64,000 nt of DNA from Pseudomonas agarici (GTDB lineage Bacteria > Pseudomonadota > Gammaproteobacteria > Pseudomonadales > Pseudomonadaceae). The stretch lies in assembly GCF_900109755.1 (NCBI RefSeq), contig NZ_FOAR01000007.1, positions 1 to 64,000 on the forward strand, in the 5' to 3' direction. Of this stretch, positions 1-8,165 are shown piece by piece. Position numbers and translations under genes: made by a program. The notes beneath the pieces were generated by a model. The model saw only the letters and a list, made by a program, of their open reading frames with translations. It did not search any database and was not told the DNA's origin. The stretch's first letter is position 1, and every line of letters starts with the position of its first letter.

Positions 1-246
1 GAGGCGCCGTGATGAACGGATCCGCTGGAAATAACCGTAGAGGTAAAGTTTTAGCTGATCGGCTGGATCGTAAGAAGGCCGGCCGGTGCTTTTGGGAAGT
101 GCTTTATCAAAGCCTAGTCGCACCAGATCCAGTTTGGAGACGTAAAGGTCGATAACGCGAACGAGGTGATCCTCGGGGATCAACTCTTCCAGCGATACCG
201 GAAACAGGCTGGTCTGGCTGCGGGACTGTCCCTGGATGTAAGCCAT
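1..246 (-). CDS. IS1182-family transposase, N-terminal 82 residues (partial)
   Basis: The reverse strand reads an open frame from an ATG at 246 to the window edge without a stop. It starts MAYIQGQSRSQTSLFPVSLE and contains LIPEDHLVRVID and GRPSYDPADQLKLYLYGY. This is the N-terminal helical domain (DUF772 type) of IS1182/IS5-like DDE transposases, which precedes the catalytic domain. The catalytic DDE residues lie outside the window, so activity cannot be judged. A strong hairpin lies just behind the start codon. The element sits downstream of the iron-uptake operon and is probably a recent insertion. Family assignment rests on recognition of these motifs. Confidence 0.85.
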   Translation of the reverse strand, partial: MAYIQGQSRSQTSLFPVSLEELIPEDHLVRVIDLYVSKLDLVRLGFDKALPKSTGRPSYDPADQLKLYLYGYFQRIRSSRRL

Positions 247-251
247 AACGA

Positions 252-285
252 AAAATGCTCCGTATCTTTCGATACGGAGCATTTT
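252..285. terminator. Perfect hairpin behind the transposase start
   Basis: AAAATGCTCCGTATC (252-266) pairs with GATACGGAGCATTTT (271-285) around a TTTC loop. This is a 15-bp perfect stem with A-rich and T-rich ends, so it can act as an intrinsic terminator in either direction. Placed just upstream of the transposase ATG, it would stop outside transcription from entering the transposase gene, a common arrangement in insertion sequences. Confidence 0.6.
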
Positions 286-306
286 CTTCGAGCACTGCGC
301 AGATTG

Positions 307-330
307 CTAGGTTTTCACACAGTCTGCTTT
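307..330. mobile_element. Probable right end of the IS1182-type element
   Basis: Reading inward from the host side, the reverse strand shows GACTGTGTGAAAAC next to CTAG. It resembles a terminal inverted repeat of this IS family and lies about 60 bases beyond the transposase start. The other end is outside the window, so the repeat cannot be confirmed here. The exact boundary is inferred. Confidence 0.35.
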
Positions 331-477
331 GGCGGGTTTTTCGTTTTGGCGTGCTGTCGGACCCCGACGGATACCCGCTCTGGTGGCCGGGAAGGACTGG
401 CCCATTCGGCGGCTACCGCCGATGCGCCGCCAACGCTTGGCGATCAAACGCTGGCCGACGGATCGGATCGACCCCAT
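307..477 (-). CDS. Possible small basic protein, 3' end probably formed by the IS
   Basis: ATG at 477 is preceded by GGGAGGAGATAGGCC, a strong ribosome binding site. The frame runs 56 codons and is rich in Arg and Lys (begins MGSIRSVGQRLIAKRWRRIG). Its stop codon TAG falls in the presumed IS end, so the native C-terminus may have been lost on insertion. It lies 139 bases after the tonB stop on the same strand and could be the last gene of the iron-uptake operon. I do not recognise the family. It may not be translated. Confidence 0.3.
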   Translation of the reverse strand: MGSIRSVGQRLIAKRWRRIGGSRRMGQSFPATRAGIRRGPTARQNEKPAKADCVKT

Positions 478-616
478 GGCCTATCTCCTCCCGCTGATCG
501 GTGCCCGCGATTTTGCACTGACTAACTCGACGTTGAAGCTCTATCGTGTCCGCGTCGGTGAGGGCCATGGGCGGCGGGTGGGTTCATGTCGATTCGCGGC
601 TCTTGTTGAATGGATT

Positions 617-1462
617 TCACTGGGCAAACACCACCGGCACGGTGAAGCGGCTCGCGCTCCCCATCGGGGGGCGTGGGACGGGGGATGCGCGATGGATCAT
701 GTCGAGGGCCGCCTGGTCCAGTTCGGCAAGCCCCGAGCTTCTGGCGATCCGCGCCGACAGCACCTGGCCCTCGGTGTCGATCTCGAAGCGCAGATAGGCT
801 GTGCCGCGATCACCTCGCTCGCGGGCACCTTGCGGGTAACGCTTGAAACGTTCGATATGCGCCAGCAACTGCGACTCCCACTGTGCCCGCAACGCCGGGT
901 CGGCAGCGCCTCTGGAGGACTGGCTCGCCGCCGTGCGCTCGGCCGGCATGGCCTCAGTCTTGGGCGGCGCCGTGGCGGTCGAGGCAGCGGCGGGGGAGGT
1001 CTGGTCGGCATCGTCCTGATCATTCTGGCGCGCTGGCTGCGCCGTGGAGGAAGGCGAGACCAGGGTTTCCCTGGCGGGCTGCGGCGTGCTCTGCAACGGA
1101 TGGGCCACGGGCTTGGGCACGGGTTTCTGAGCCTGTGATCTTGCCTGTTTCGCTAGTGCCCTGGGCTTGGCCGGCATTGCTGCGTTCGATGGCATGGTCA
1201 CGGTTTTGTCAGGGGCGACCTGCAGGTCTTCCGGGACCACCTGGGCCACCGGCACGGGCGCCAGTTCGATCATCATTGCGGCTGGCGCGGTGGCCGTCGG
1301 AATCGGCGCGTCATACAGGAGAAATGCCGCCACGGCGGCATAGACCCCCAGAGTCGCCAAGATCGCCAGACTCCAGCGCCGGGTGCCGTCGCCTTGCAGG
1401 TAATTGGGGGGACGCCGTTGGAGCGTACCGCAGGTGGTCGATGCCATCATCAGGTCAGTCAC
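617..1462 (-). CDS. TonB family energy-transducing protein
   Basis: This 281-residue protein couples the inner-membrane proton motive force to outer-membrane receptors. It has one N-terminal membrane anchor (about residues 31-50). A Pro/Ala/Lys/Gln-rich periplasmic spacer follows (about 60-190). The C-terminal TonB domain (about 195-281) contains RYPQGARERGDRGTAYLRF and ends FTVPVVFAQ, as in the family. The chosen start is GTG at 1462 because GAGAA sits at good spacing; ATG codons at 1450 and 1447 are alternatives. It follows the receptor gene by 64 bases on the same strand, so it is probably a dedicated TonB for that receptor, as HasB is for HasR. It is distinct from the housekeeping tonB-exbBD cluster, since no exbB or exbD is present here. 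Confidence 0.85.
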   Translation of the reverse strand: MTDLMMASTTCGTLQRRPPNYLQGDGTRRWSLAILATLGVYAAVAAFLLYDAPIPTATAPAAMMIELAPVPVAQVVPEDLQVAPDKTVTMPSNAAMPAKPRALAKQARSQAQKPVPKPVAHPLQSTPQPARETLVSPSSTAQPARQNDQDDADQTSPAAASTATAPPKTEAMPAERTAASQSSRGAADPALRAQWESQLLAHIERFKRYPQGARERGDRGTAYLRFEIDTEGQVLSARIARSSGLAELDQAALDMIHRASPVPRPPMGSASRFTVPVVFAQ

Positions 1463-1526
1463 AGTGTTCTCGGTACAGGGGCCGCTCCCGCCAAGAGCAG
1501 CCCGTTCTTGTCAGGGGTGATAGGGC

Positions 1527-4487
1527 TCAGAACTTCATGGTCAGACCGGTGCGCAAGGCCCGGCCCGGCGCTGGCATAAAGCTTTGCGCCAGTGGGTCGA
1601 CGTAGTAGACGTTGGTCAGGTTCTGCACGGTGAAATCCAGTTGGGTGTCCTTGAAGATTTCCAGGCTGGCAAAGGCGTCGTAGACCGCTGAAGTCTGGTA
1701 GTAGATCTGGTTGGTGGTGATGCCTTCGTTCCAGTCCTTGTTCAGCTTGGCGGTCGGCGCGCTGTTGTAGACCAGGCGCATGCCGAGTGTCAGGCGGTTA
1801 TCGAACCAACGTGTGCCCAGGGTGCTGTTGAGCGAGTATTTCGGCGGGTTCTGGGTGTTGGTGTAGGAACCGGGGAAGCCGCCGGAGACGCAATTGGGGG
1901 TATTGGGGGTGCCGTCGTTGCGCATCTGCTGCGCCAGGTTCGGCGCACAGGTCTTGGCGTCGATGTAGTAAGTGGCGGAGAAGTCGGCGAACAGCCGTCC
2001 CATGTCGTAGCTCGACTGCAGCTCCAGGCCGCGCACAGTGAAACTGTCGACGTTCTGCAGGTTGCCCGCGGAGATGTCGAGATAATCGCGGGTGATGTAG
2101 TTCTGGATCTTGTTATTGAAGTACGCCAGTTTCAACGCCGCCGTATCGCCCTCGGTCAACCAGTCGTTGCGCAGCGTACTGGCGCCCAACTCCCAGGCTT
2201 TGCTGCGTTCGGGTTTCAGGTCGGCGCCAGGAACGGCGGCAGTGAACAGGCCGAGGGACGATTCGAACAGGCTCGGCATGCGCACGCCTTCGGTGTAGCT
2301 GGCGTAGACGAAGCTGTCGGGGGTCAGGTCGAACTTCGCGCTGATCGAGGGGGTAAAGGCGTGGGCCCGGCGTTCGATGGGTTTGGCGTAGCTGTAGGAG
2401 GTCGGGTATTGCTGAATCTGCGGATCATTGGCGTCGAAGCTGTCGTAGCCGCTGCCCGCCACCGTGCCGCCTTCATAAGGCGTGGCATTGAGCGAGGCGT
2501 TAGTGAACTGACCGTTCTGGTCTGGCGCCCAGTACACGTAGCCGATGCGTTTGCCTCCCCTGAGCAACCAGGTCCAGCGCACCGGGCGCTCGCCGAAAGT
2601 TCTTGGCGTGGCCAGGCGGTTGTGGTCTTTGCTGTGGAATTCGCTGTAGCGCCCGCCGGCGGTCAGGGTCAGGCGTTGAACCGGATTCCATTGCAGCGAA
2701 CTGACCAGGCTGGCTTCCTGGCGTTCGCCGCTGCGGATAAAGCGGTTCTGGTCGAGATCCGATTGCAACACTGGAGTATGGTCGCCGGGACCGAGCTTTT
2801 CATGTTGGTAGGAGCCGCCGTAGCTGAAGGCAAAATCACCGACGCCGGTGGTGAAGCGCGACGTGTTGCTGATGTCGGAGCCCCAGCGAGTGTTCTTGGT
2901 TTCGTTGCGCAAGGCATCGCGATAGCCGTCCTCACTGAGTTGATCGGGCTCGCTGGGCGAGCCACCCAGTGGCGTCACGGTGCTCAGACCGTTGAACATC
3001 AGGCTGTTGGCCTGGGTCAACCAGAGATTGGCCTTGAGGTCCACCAGTGGGTTGTCCTCGGGCTTGAAGGCATAGCGGGCAGTGTAGGCATTGATGCGCA
3101 TCTTGCCAGGCGCCCATTGCGGCACTGTACCGCTGGTGTTACGGATGATTCGCGAGGGCATCACCTCGCCGAATTGGCTATCGGTGTAGCGATAACCCAG
3201 CTCCAGCGACTGCTCCGTGGTCGGCTTGAGGGTCATCTTGAGCAGCGCCGATTCGCTGTCGCTGGAGGTGTTGAGGACTTCGTCGCCGGCCTTGAAGACC
3301 TTGGCCGGGCCGTTCTGCTCCTCGGTGCGGGTGACATATTGGTGGGTCGCCGGGTCCCAGCGCCGGACATTCTTGAACACTTGGTATTTCTTGAAACCCT
3401 GCTTGCCGGCGTAGTAGTTGCCGCTTTGACGATGGGAGTAAGCGGCGACCACGTCCAAGTGTTCGCTGGTACTGGCGAAGGCCAGGCTGCCCGAGTGACT
3501 GTCGAGATCAGCCAGGCTGTTGCCGCCATGGCGCGGCTTGGCGTTGTACTCGCTGGGACGCTCGCTGCTGTTGTTGGCGATATCGCCTTTGAGGCGGATG
3601 CCGACAGTTTCACCCTTTTTCAGGATATCGGCCGGCTGCAGGGTCTTCATCTTGACGATGCCACCGATGGCGCCCGCAGCGTCGGCGTCGAGGCTGGGGC
3701 CCTTGTTGACGGTTACTTCGCTGATCAGGTCGGGGTCGACATAGCTGCGTTGTTGCATGCCGCCGTAGCCGCGATAGGCGTCGATGGCCTGCTGGCTGCC
3801 ATCGATGGTCACCGGGACCCGGCTCTGGCTCTGGATGCCCCGGATGTTCACATCCAGGGCACCGCCGTTGCGGTTGTCACCGACCTGCACGCCAGGCACG
3901 CCCTTGAGCATGTCGCCGACCGAACTGCCACGAAAGCGGTTGAGGGTTTGCGCGGAGATGAACGCCGAAGAGCGTGCGGCGCTGTAAACTCGCGCCGCAT
4001 CGCCGTTGAGTCGGCTGGTCTTGCCACCCTTGATGGTCACCGCGCCGAGCAACTGCGAGTCGTCCAGGTCGTCAGCCACTGCATCGTTGCCAGGCTCGCT
4101 CGCTCGGCTGCGGCTCAGGATCAGGCTGCGCTGATCATCGATCGTCCAGTGTATCGGTGTGTTGCCGAGCAGCAGGCGTAGTGCCTGCTCCGGGCTGTAG
4201 CTGCCTTGCACGGCGGGTGCCTGGAAGCCGTCGACCAGACCCGCTGCGAGCCCCAGCTGCAGGCCGGCCTGGCGGGCAAAAGCGCTCAGGGCGGTGGTCA
4301 GCGGTTGCGCGGGAATATTGAACGAGCGCAGAGCGTTATCGGCCGGCCAGCTCTGTTCGACCGCCAGCGCGCCGTCGCTCCCCAGCCCGACCGTGCCCAG
4401 CAGCGCTGCCAGCAAGGCCAGGGCGAGCGGGGTGTGAGGGCGTTTGGCCGGCCCGGCTATCGGGCGCGATTGTGATCGTTGACGCAT
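1527..4487 (-). CDS. TonB-dependent outer-membrane receptor with STN signalling domain (haem/hemophore type likely)
   Basis: This 986-residue protein has a long signal peptide (about 1-43, cleaved after ALA). A secretin/TonB N-terminal (STN) domain at about 53-125 signals to an anti-sigma factor. A TonB-box-like segment AVTIKG lies at about 149-154. The plug domain (about 165-290) includes MLKGVPGVQVGD and NIRGIQSQSRVPVTIDG. The 22-strand barrel ends in Phe. GVRMPSLFES and the later LKPERSKAWELG are the conserved segments seen in haem, haemoglobin and hemophore receptors. Its length and the sigma/FecR/TonB neighbours match HasR-like systems, but no hasA or hasDE is present, so the substrate stays open. 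An inverted repeat resembling a Fur site precedes it. Confidence 0.85.
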   Translation of the reverse strand: MRQRSQSRPIAGPAKRPHTPLALALLAALLGTVGLGSDGALAVEQSWPADNALRSFNIPAQPLTTALSAFARQAGLQLGLAAGLVDGFQAPAVQGSYSPEQALRLLLGNTPIHWTIDDQRSLILSRSRASEPGNDAVADDLDDSQLLGAVTIKGGKTSRLNGDAARVYSAARSSAFISAQTLNRFRGSSVGDMLKGVPGVQVGDNRNGGALDVNIRGIQSQSRVPVTIDGSQQAIDAYRGYGGMQQRSYVDPDLISEVTVNKGPSLDADAAGAIGGIVKMKTLQPADILKKGETVGIRLKGDIANNSSERPSEYNAKPRHGGNSLADLDSHSGSLAFASTSEHLDVVAAYSHRQSGNYYAGKQGFKKYQVFKNVRRWDPATHQYVTRTEEQNGPAKVFKAGDEVLNTSSDSESALLKMTLKPTTEQSLELGYRYTDSQFGEVMPSRIIRNTSGTVPQWAPGKMRINAYTARYAFKPEDNPLVDLKANLWLTQANSLMFNGLSTVTPLGGSPSEPDQLSEDGYRDALRNETKNTRWGSDISNTSRFTTGVGDFAFSYGGSYQHEKLGPGDHTPVLQSDLDQNRFIRSGERQEASLVSSLQWNPVQRLTLTAGGRYSEFHSKDHNRLATPRTFGERPVRWTWLLRGGKRIGYVYWAPDQNGQFTNASLNATPYEGGTVAGSGYDSFDANDPQIQQYPTSYSYAKPIERRAHAFTPSISAKFDLTPDSFVYASYTEGVRMPSLFESSLGLFTAAVPGADLKPERSKAWELGASTLRNDWLTEGDTAALKLAYFNNKIQNYITRDYLDISAGNLQNVDSFTVRGLELQSSYDMGRLFADFSATYYIDAKTCAPNLAQQMRNDGTPNTPNCVSGGFPGSYTNTQNPPKYSLNSTLGTRWFDNRLTLGMRLVYNSAPTAKLNKDWNEGITTNQIYYQTSAVYDAFASLEIFKDTQLDFTVQNLTNVYYVDPLAQSFMPAPGRALRTGLTMKF

Positions 4488-4510
4488 GCTTCCTCGTCTC
4501 CAGGCAAAAT

Positions 4511-4533
4511 ATATTGCGACTCATTCGCAATAT
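4511..4533. promoter_or_regulatory. Fur-box-like palindrome upstream of the receptor gene
   Basis: ATATTGCGA (4511-4519) and TCGCAATAT (4525-4533) form a perfect inverted repeat around CTCAT, 23 bases before the receptor ATG. The core TGCGACTCATTCGCA agrees partly with the 7-1-7 Fur motif TGATAATnATTATCA. It may overlap the ECF-sigma promoter of the receptor. Fur identity is inferred. Confidence 0.5.
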
Positions 4534-4583
4534 AAAAGCAACAAAGACGAACACCTCGGGCGTTTTTTTCAGCGCGGATATAA

Positions 4584-5558
4584 TTATTTTTTACGGATCA
4601 CGCTCAGCAGTGGCGAATACTGGCTGATCTCGCCGCCCAACGGTGCCACCAAGGCCCGCAAGGCGCGCTGGGTATCACGCAGGTCGTAGAGGCCGGTGAC
4701 GCGCTGGCCGGCCAGATTTTCGTCGAGTACGATCCAGCCGCGCTGATAACGCCGCAATTGCTCGACCACCTGGGCGACGCTGGCGTTTTCGAAGAACTGC
4801 GGCCCGTCGATCCAACCGCCTATTTCCTGAGTGGCGATCTGTGTCTGGCTGACTCGCCCGTTGCGGCGTTCGATCCACAGGCGCTGGCCTGGGCTCAGGC
4901 GATAGGGTTGGCCCTGGTGGGTGACCCCGACCGCGCCTTCACGCACTTCGACTTTGAGTCCCGCCTCGTTTTGCGCGACGTCGAAGGCGGTGCCCAGCAC
5001 GCGGACCGCCGTATCGTTGTGCTGCACTTCAAAGGGCCGGGTGACATCGTGGACCACCTCGAAGAACGCTTCGCCGCGAAGCAGTTTCACCTGTCGCAGG
5101 GGCCCCGCGAAGTTCACATCCACGGCACTTTGCGGGGCCAGGGTCAGTTGGCTGCCATCGGCCAGCGAGATCAGCCGCGTCTGCCCGGTACCGGTACTGT
5201 AGTCGCTGTGCCACTCAGGGTTCAGTAACAGCACCAGAGCCACGGCGCAAACACTCGCACAGGCAGCCACCAGCCAGCGCCGACGTAGGCGATAGCGTGG
5301 CCGTGGCAATGTCGTGGACGCCCTGGACCTGGGCGGCGATGTGGCCGGCCAGTGTCCGGTGCCGGTGGCTGGCTGTTCAGCCAACGCAACCACTGCCTGG
5401 TTGACGCGTGCCCAGGCGACGAAATGTTCCGGCTGGCTGTGCAGCCATAAATCGAAATCATCGAAACACTCCGGCGCGGTTTCCAGGCGCAACAGCCACT
5501 CGGCTGCCTGTTCAAGGCTGGCCTGTGATACCGGCGGGAGGGGCGAGGAGTCAGGCAT
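4584..5558 (-). CDS. FecR family anti-sigma/sigma regulator
   Basis: This 324-residue inner-membrane regulator receives the signal from the receptor's STN domain and controls the adjacent ECF sigma factor. The cytoplasmic DUF4880 domain is at about 13-55, including AAEWLLRLE and FDLWLHSQPEHFVAWARV. One membrane segment lies at about 94-112. The periplasmic FecR domain contains TGTGQTRLISLADGSQLTLA and RGEAFFEV, and an STN-like C-terminal part ends near SVIRKK. The start ATG at 5558 lies inside the end of the sigma gene (8-base overlap, ATGCCTGA), which indicates translational coupling. An open frame extends further upstream but only through sigma-factor coding sequence. Confidence 0.88.
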   Translation of the reverse strand: MPDSSPLPPVSQASLEQAAEWLLRLETAPECFDDFDLWLHSQPEHFVAWARVNQAVVALAEQPATGTGHWPATSPPRSRASTTLPRPRYRLRRRWLVAACASVCAVALVLLLNPEWHSDYSTGTGQTRLISLADGSQLTLAPQSAVDVNFAGPLRQVKLLRGEAFFEVVHDVTRPFEVQHNDTAVRVLGTAFDVAQNEAGLKVEVREGAVGVTHQGQPYRLSPGQRLWIERRNGRVSQTQIATQEIGGWIDGPQFFENASVAQVVEQLRRYQRGWIVLDENLAGQRVTGLYDLRDTQRALRALVAPLGGEISQYSPLLSVIRKK

Positions 5559-6090
5559 GGGGGCTTTCCTTGCGGGACACGAGCGGCGCCCGGTCATGGG
5601 GCTCGAGGCTGGCGGCCAGGTGGACGATGGCTTCCTTGACCAGACGGTGGGCGGTGGACAGCGAGACGCCGAGGTGGGCCGCGATCTGCTGTAGAGTATA
5701 TCCACCCAGGCGATGCATCTCGACGGCGATCCGCATCTGTTCGGGCAGACCGGCCAGGGTGCGGGCTATTTGGCTGGCATCGGCGCTGTGCAGCGCGCGT
5801 TGTTCGGGAGACAGCGGGTTCGCCGGTCGCAACCAGGACGGCGGGCTCTGGATCTGGCGCTTTTCGCTGGCCTGGCGGCGCACGGTATCCAGCGCCAGAT
5901 TACGCACGATACGGTACAGGTAGGCGGTCGGTTGTTCGACCGGATCATGCTGCCGATCGTTGAAGCGCAGAAACGCATCCTGCACCACATCCTCGGCCTG
6001 CGTGCGTTCGCCCACCACCGCCTTGGCATAGTTGATCAAGGCGGGTCGATGGCTGAGATAGAGCTGGAGCCGTGCAGCGGGGTCTGTCAC
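5551..6090 (-). CDS. ECF (FecI-type) RNA polymerase sigma factor
   Basis: This 179-residue protein has the usual ECF length. Region 2 (about 10-75) contains QAEDVVQDAFLRF and YLYRIVRNLALDTVRR. Region 4 (about 120-170) contains LPEQMRIAVEMHRLGGYTLQ and SLSTAHRLVKEAI. It directs polymerase to the downstream receptor promoter when its FecR partner relays substrate binding. The start is GTG at 6090 with GAGAG upstream. A good Fur box lies about 90 bases upstream, so expression should rise in iron starvation. Gene order sigma, FecR, receptor, TonB is that of cell-surface signalling systems. Confidence 0.9.
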   Translation of the reverse strand: MTDPAARLQLYLSHRPALINYAKAVVGERTQAEDVVQDAFLRFNDRQHDPVEQPTAYLYRIVRNLALDTVRRQASEKRQIQSPPSWLRPANPLSPEQRALHSADASQIARTLAGLPEQMRIAVEMHRLGGYTLQQIAAHLGVSLSTAHRLVKEAIVHLAASLEPHDRAPLVSRKESPHA

Positions 6091-6176
6091 AAAAACACTC
6101 TCGATACCCTTTCCGTCGGGAGAGGGTAATCCTTACGAAGGCCACCGCAAGCGCGGCGACGCGACGGTAGATCAAT

Positions 6177-6191
6177 TGAGAGTAATTATCA
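6177..6191. promoter_or_regulatory. Fur box upstream of the ECF sigma gene
   Basis: TGAGAGTAATTATCA matches 12 of 14 fixed positions of the 7-1-7 Fur motif TGATAATnATTATCA. It lies 87 bases upstream of the sigma-factor GTG, in the only promoter region available to it. Iron-dependent repression by Fur is inferred from the match and the gene functions. Confidence 0.65.
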
Positions 6192-6247
6192 ATAGCGTTT
6201 TTTCGAGCGCGACTAAGCCTGTGCGCTTGATCAGCCTGGCCTGAAGC

Positions 6248-7111
6248 TCAGATCATCGAGTCCCAGCGCTGGGACCAGTCACTGCCGGCCTTGACGATCT
6301 CGCGCAACAATTCGAAAGCCTTCTGCAAGGTGGCCGAGTCCCGCTCGCGGGCGTACACCAGATAGGTCGGGTAACTGAACTCCGGCGCTTTGGGCACTCG
6401 CTCCAGGAGGCCGCTGTCCAGATAACTCTGCACCACCCGAGCGCGGAAATACCCGCAGCCGCCGTTGCCGAGGATGAACTGCAAGGCCACCGGCCCCAGG
6501 TTGAAACTGGCGGCGGCCCGCGCCTTGTCTGGCAAGGCGGCGTCGTGCTGACGGCGAAAGCCCTCGCCCCAGTCGACATACACATAGGGTTCGGGCTGTT
6601 GCGTCAAGCGCACCAAGATCAGTTTTTCCTCCAACAATTGCTCAACTTGCAACCCTGTCCAGTACGCCGGCTGATAGACCAGCGCGGCATCCAGCACACC
6701 CAGTTCGAGCTGGCGCAGCAACTGCTCGCCGTCGCGGATTTCCGTGCGCAGCGCATGGGTCGGGATCTGTTCGCGCAGCGCTTTGGCCCAACTGAGGATC
6801 AGCGGGTTGCCGAGGCTGACCTCGCCGCCGATATGCAGCACGTTGTTGAAACCGTCCGGCAGTGGCAGATCGCGGCGAGCGGCTTCCCAAGTCTGCACCA
6901 ACTGGTTGGCGTAGACCACGAAAGCCTCGCCATCGGCGGTCAGTCTGGCGCCAGCACGATTGCGCACAAACAGCGTGGCATCGAGCTGGCTTTCGAGTTT
7001 CTGCACCCGGGCGGTGATCGCGGTCTGGGTCACATGCAGTTTCTCGGCGGCGGCCACCAGGCTGCCGTAGCGAGCGATTTCGAGAAAGGTGCGGGCGAGG
7101 TCGATATCCAT
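6248..7111 (-). CDS. LysR family transcriptional regulator
   Basis: This 287-residue protein has the N-terminal winged helix-turn-helix (about 1-60, including RTFLEIARYGSLVAAAEKLH and VTQTAITARVQKLE) and a C-terminal effector-binding domain. It sits between the iron-uptake unit and the T6SS end, divergent from the DUF4280 gene, with about 100 bases between the two starts. LysR proteins often control a divergent neighbour, but nothing here fixes the target or the ligand. Confidence 0.85.
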   Translation of the reverse strand: MDIDLARTFLEIARYGSLVAAAEKLHVTQTAITARVQKLESQLDATLFVRNRAGARLTADGEAFVVYANQLVQTWEAARRDLPLPDGFNNVLHIGGEVSLGNPLILSWAKALREQIPTHALRTEIRDGEQLLRQLELGVLDAALVYQPAYWTGLQVEQLLEEKLILVRLTQQPEPYVYVDWGEGFRRQHDAALPDKARAAASFNLGPVALQFILGNGGCGYFRARVVQSYLDSGLLERVPKAPEFSYPTYLVYARERDSATLQKAFELLREIVKAGSDWSQRWDSMI

Positions 7112-7211
7112 GGGGCGTCCGGGGCGCGGAGGAAATGACAGTGTAATCGCTAACCACCTGTTCTGGTCTACGCTGGCACTGTCTCACAGCCAACACGAAG
7201 AGGAGATCCCC

Positions 7212-7607
7212 ATGGGCAGTCCCCAGGTGTGCAGCGGCGCCACCTTGCAATGCAGCTTCGGCGCCGCGCCGGGTCTGCTCAACGTACTGCCGATCAATCG
7301 GACCCTGACCAGCAGCATGCCGGCTGCGACTATCATGGATTACATCCCGCTGGTGAATATCGGCACGTTTGGCATGTGCCAGAGCATCGCCAATCCCATG
7401 GTGGCCGCCGCGACCGCCGCCGCACTCGGCGTGCTGACGCCCATGCCGTGCATTCCGGCCACCGCCACACCGTGGATTCCCGGTGGTCCGCCGACCTTGC
7501 TGCTGGGCGGCATGCCGGCACTGGATGCCAACAGCTGCGTGATGTGTACGTGGGGCGGGGTGATCAAGATCGTCGTGCCGGGACAGGTACAAATGCTGAT
7601 TCCCTGA
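7212..7607 (+). CDS. DUF4280 / PAAR-like spike protein
   Basis: This 131-residue protein is Pro-, Gly-, Cys- and Met-rich. It has the repeated short-strand pattern of the PAAR-like DUF4280 family: VCSGATLQCSFG near the N-terminus, CIPATATPWIP in the middle and CVMCTWGGVIKIV near the C-terminus. Conserved Cys residues probably bind metal. Proteins of this type sharpen the tip of VgrG spikes in T6SS and related contractile systems. ATG at 7212 has AGAGGAGA upstream; longer in-frame starts lack this. It is convergent with the MORN gene (three bases between stops) and two genes from vgrG, so it probably serves this VgrG. Confidence 0.75.
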   Translation: MGSPQVCSGATLQCSFGAAPGLLNVLPINRTLTSSMPAATIMDYIPLVNIGTFGMCQSIANPMVAAATAAALGVLTPMPCIPATATPWIPGGPPTLLLGGMPALDANSCVMCTWGGVIKIVVPGQVQMLIP

Positions 7608-7610
7608 AGC

Positions 7611-8156
7611 TCAGATCTCTTCCTGACCTTCACGGCGCAACCACCACCAGCGCCAGCGCGAGATCGGCTTGCCCTCGACATCCAGCGGACGACCGTCCTC
7701 GGCGTAGGCTTGCCCGGCATCGAGCAACTGGCCGTTGCGATAACGGCTGCTCAGGGCGAGTTGGCCGTTTTGGTGAAAGCGCTGGTACAGGCCATCACGC
7801 ACGCCATCGCGATAGTGCTCGACCTGCGCCACGCCACCGTCGGCAAAGTAGTTGCTCGCCTCGCCGTGCAGCAGGCCGTGGCGATAAGCCGCCTTGCGCT
7901 GCAAGTCGCCTTCGGCGCTGAAGAAACTGGCGATACCGTGGGTTTTGCCGGCCATATAGGGCACTTGCGCCGAGATCTTGCCATTGGAGTGATAGAGCGT
8001 CGACCACCCCTGCAACTCGCCCTGGCTGTAGTTCAGGCTGGCCTGGGGGCGTCCGGCTTCCTCGATCTGCAGTGGTCCTGTCAGCCGCTCATCCAGCAGG
8101 TGACCGGTGAGACGACTGTCGCCGCGTATCAGGTCCAGTTTGCTCGAGTCACTCAT
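7611..8156 (-). CDS. MORN-repeat (YwqK-type) protein in the vgrG operon
   Basis: This 181-residue soluble protein has about five repeats of the MORN-variant pattern seen in YwqK-like proteins, for example LQGWSTLYHSNGKISAQVPY, HGIASFFSAEGDLQRKAAYR and DGLYQRFHQNGQLALSSRYR. No signal peptide is visible. It begins 9 bases after the vgrG stop on the same strand and is the last gene of that operon. YwqK proteins are named as antitoxins and often accompany polymorphic toxins and VgrG/PAAR loci. Here it could be an immunity protein, an adaptor or a structural accessory. Which of these applies is inference. Confidence 0.75.
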   Translation of the reverse strand: MSDSSKLDLIRGDSRLTGHLLDERLTGPLQIEEAGRPQASLNYSQGELQGWSTLYHSNGKISAQVPYMAGKTHGIASFFSAEGDLQRKAAYRHGLLHGEASNYFADGGVAQVEHYRDGVRDGLYQRFHQNGQLALSSRYRNGQLLDAGQAYAEDGRPLDVEGKPISRWRWWWLRREGQEEI

Positions 8157-8165
8157 GGGCGCTCC

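Noticed and set aside
2361-4181. 606-codon open frame on the plus strand
   Set aside because: It is antisense to the TonB-dependent receptor; its protein is a low-complexity Val/Ala/Gly-rich shadow.
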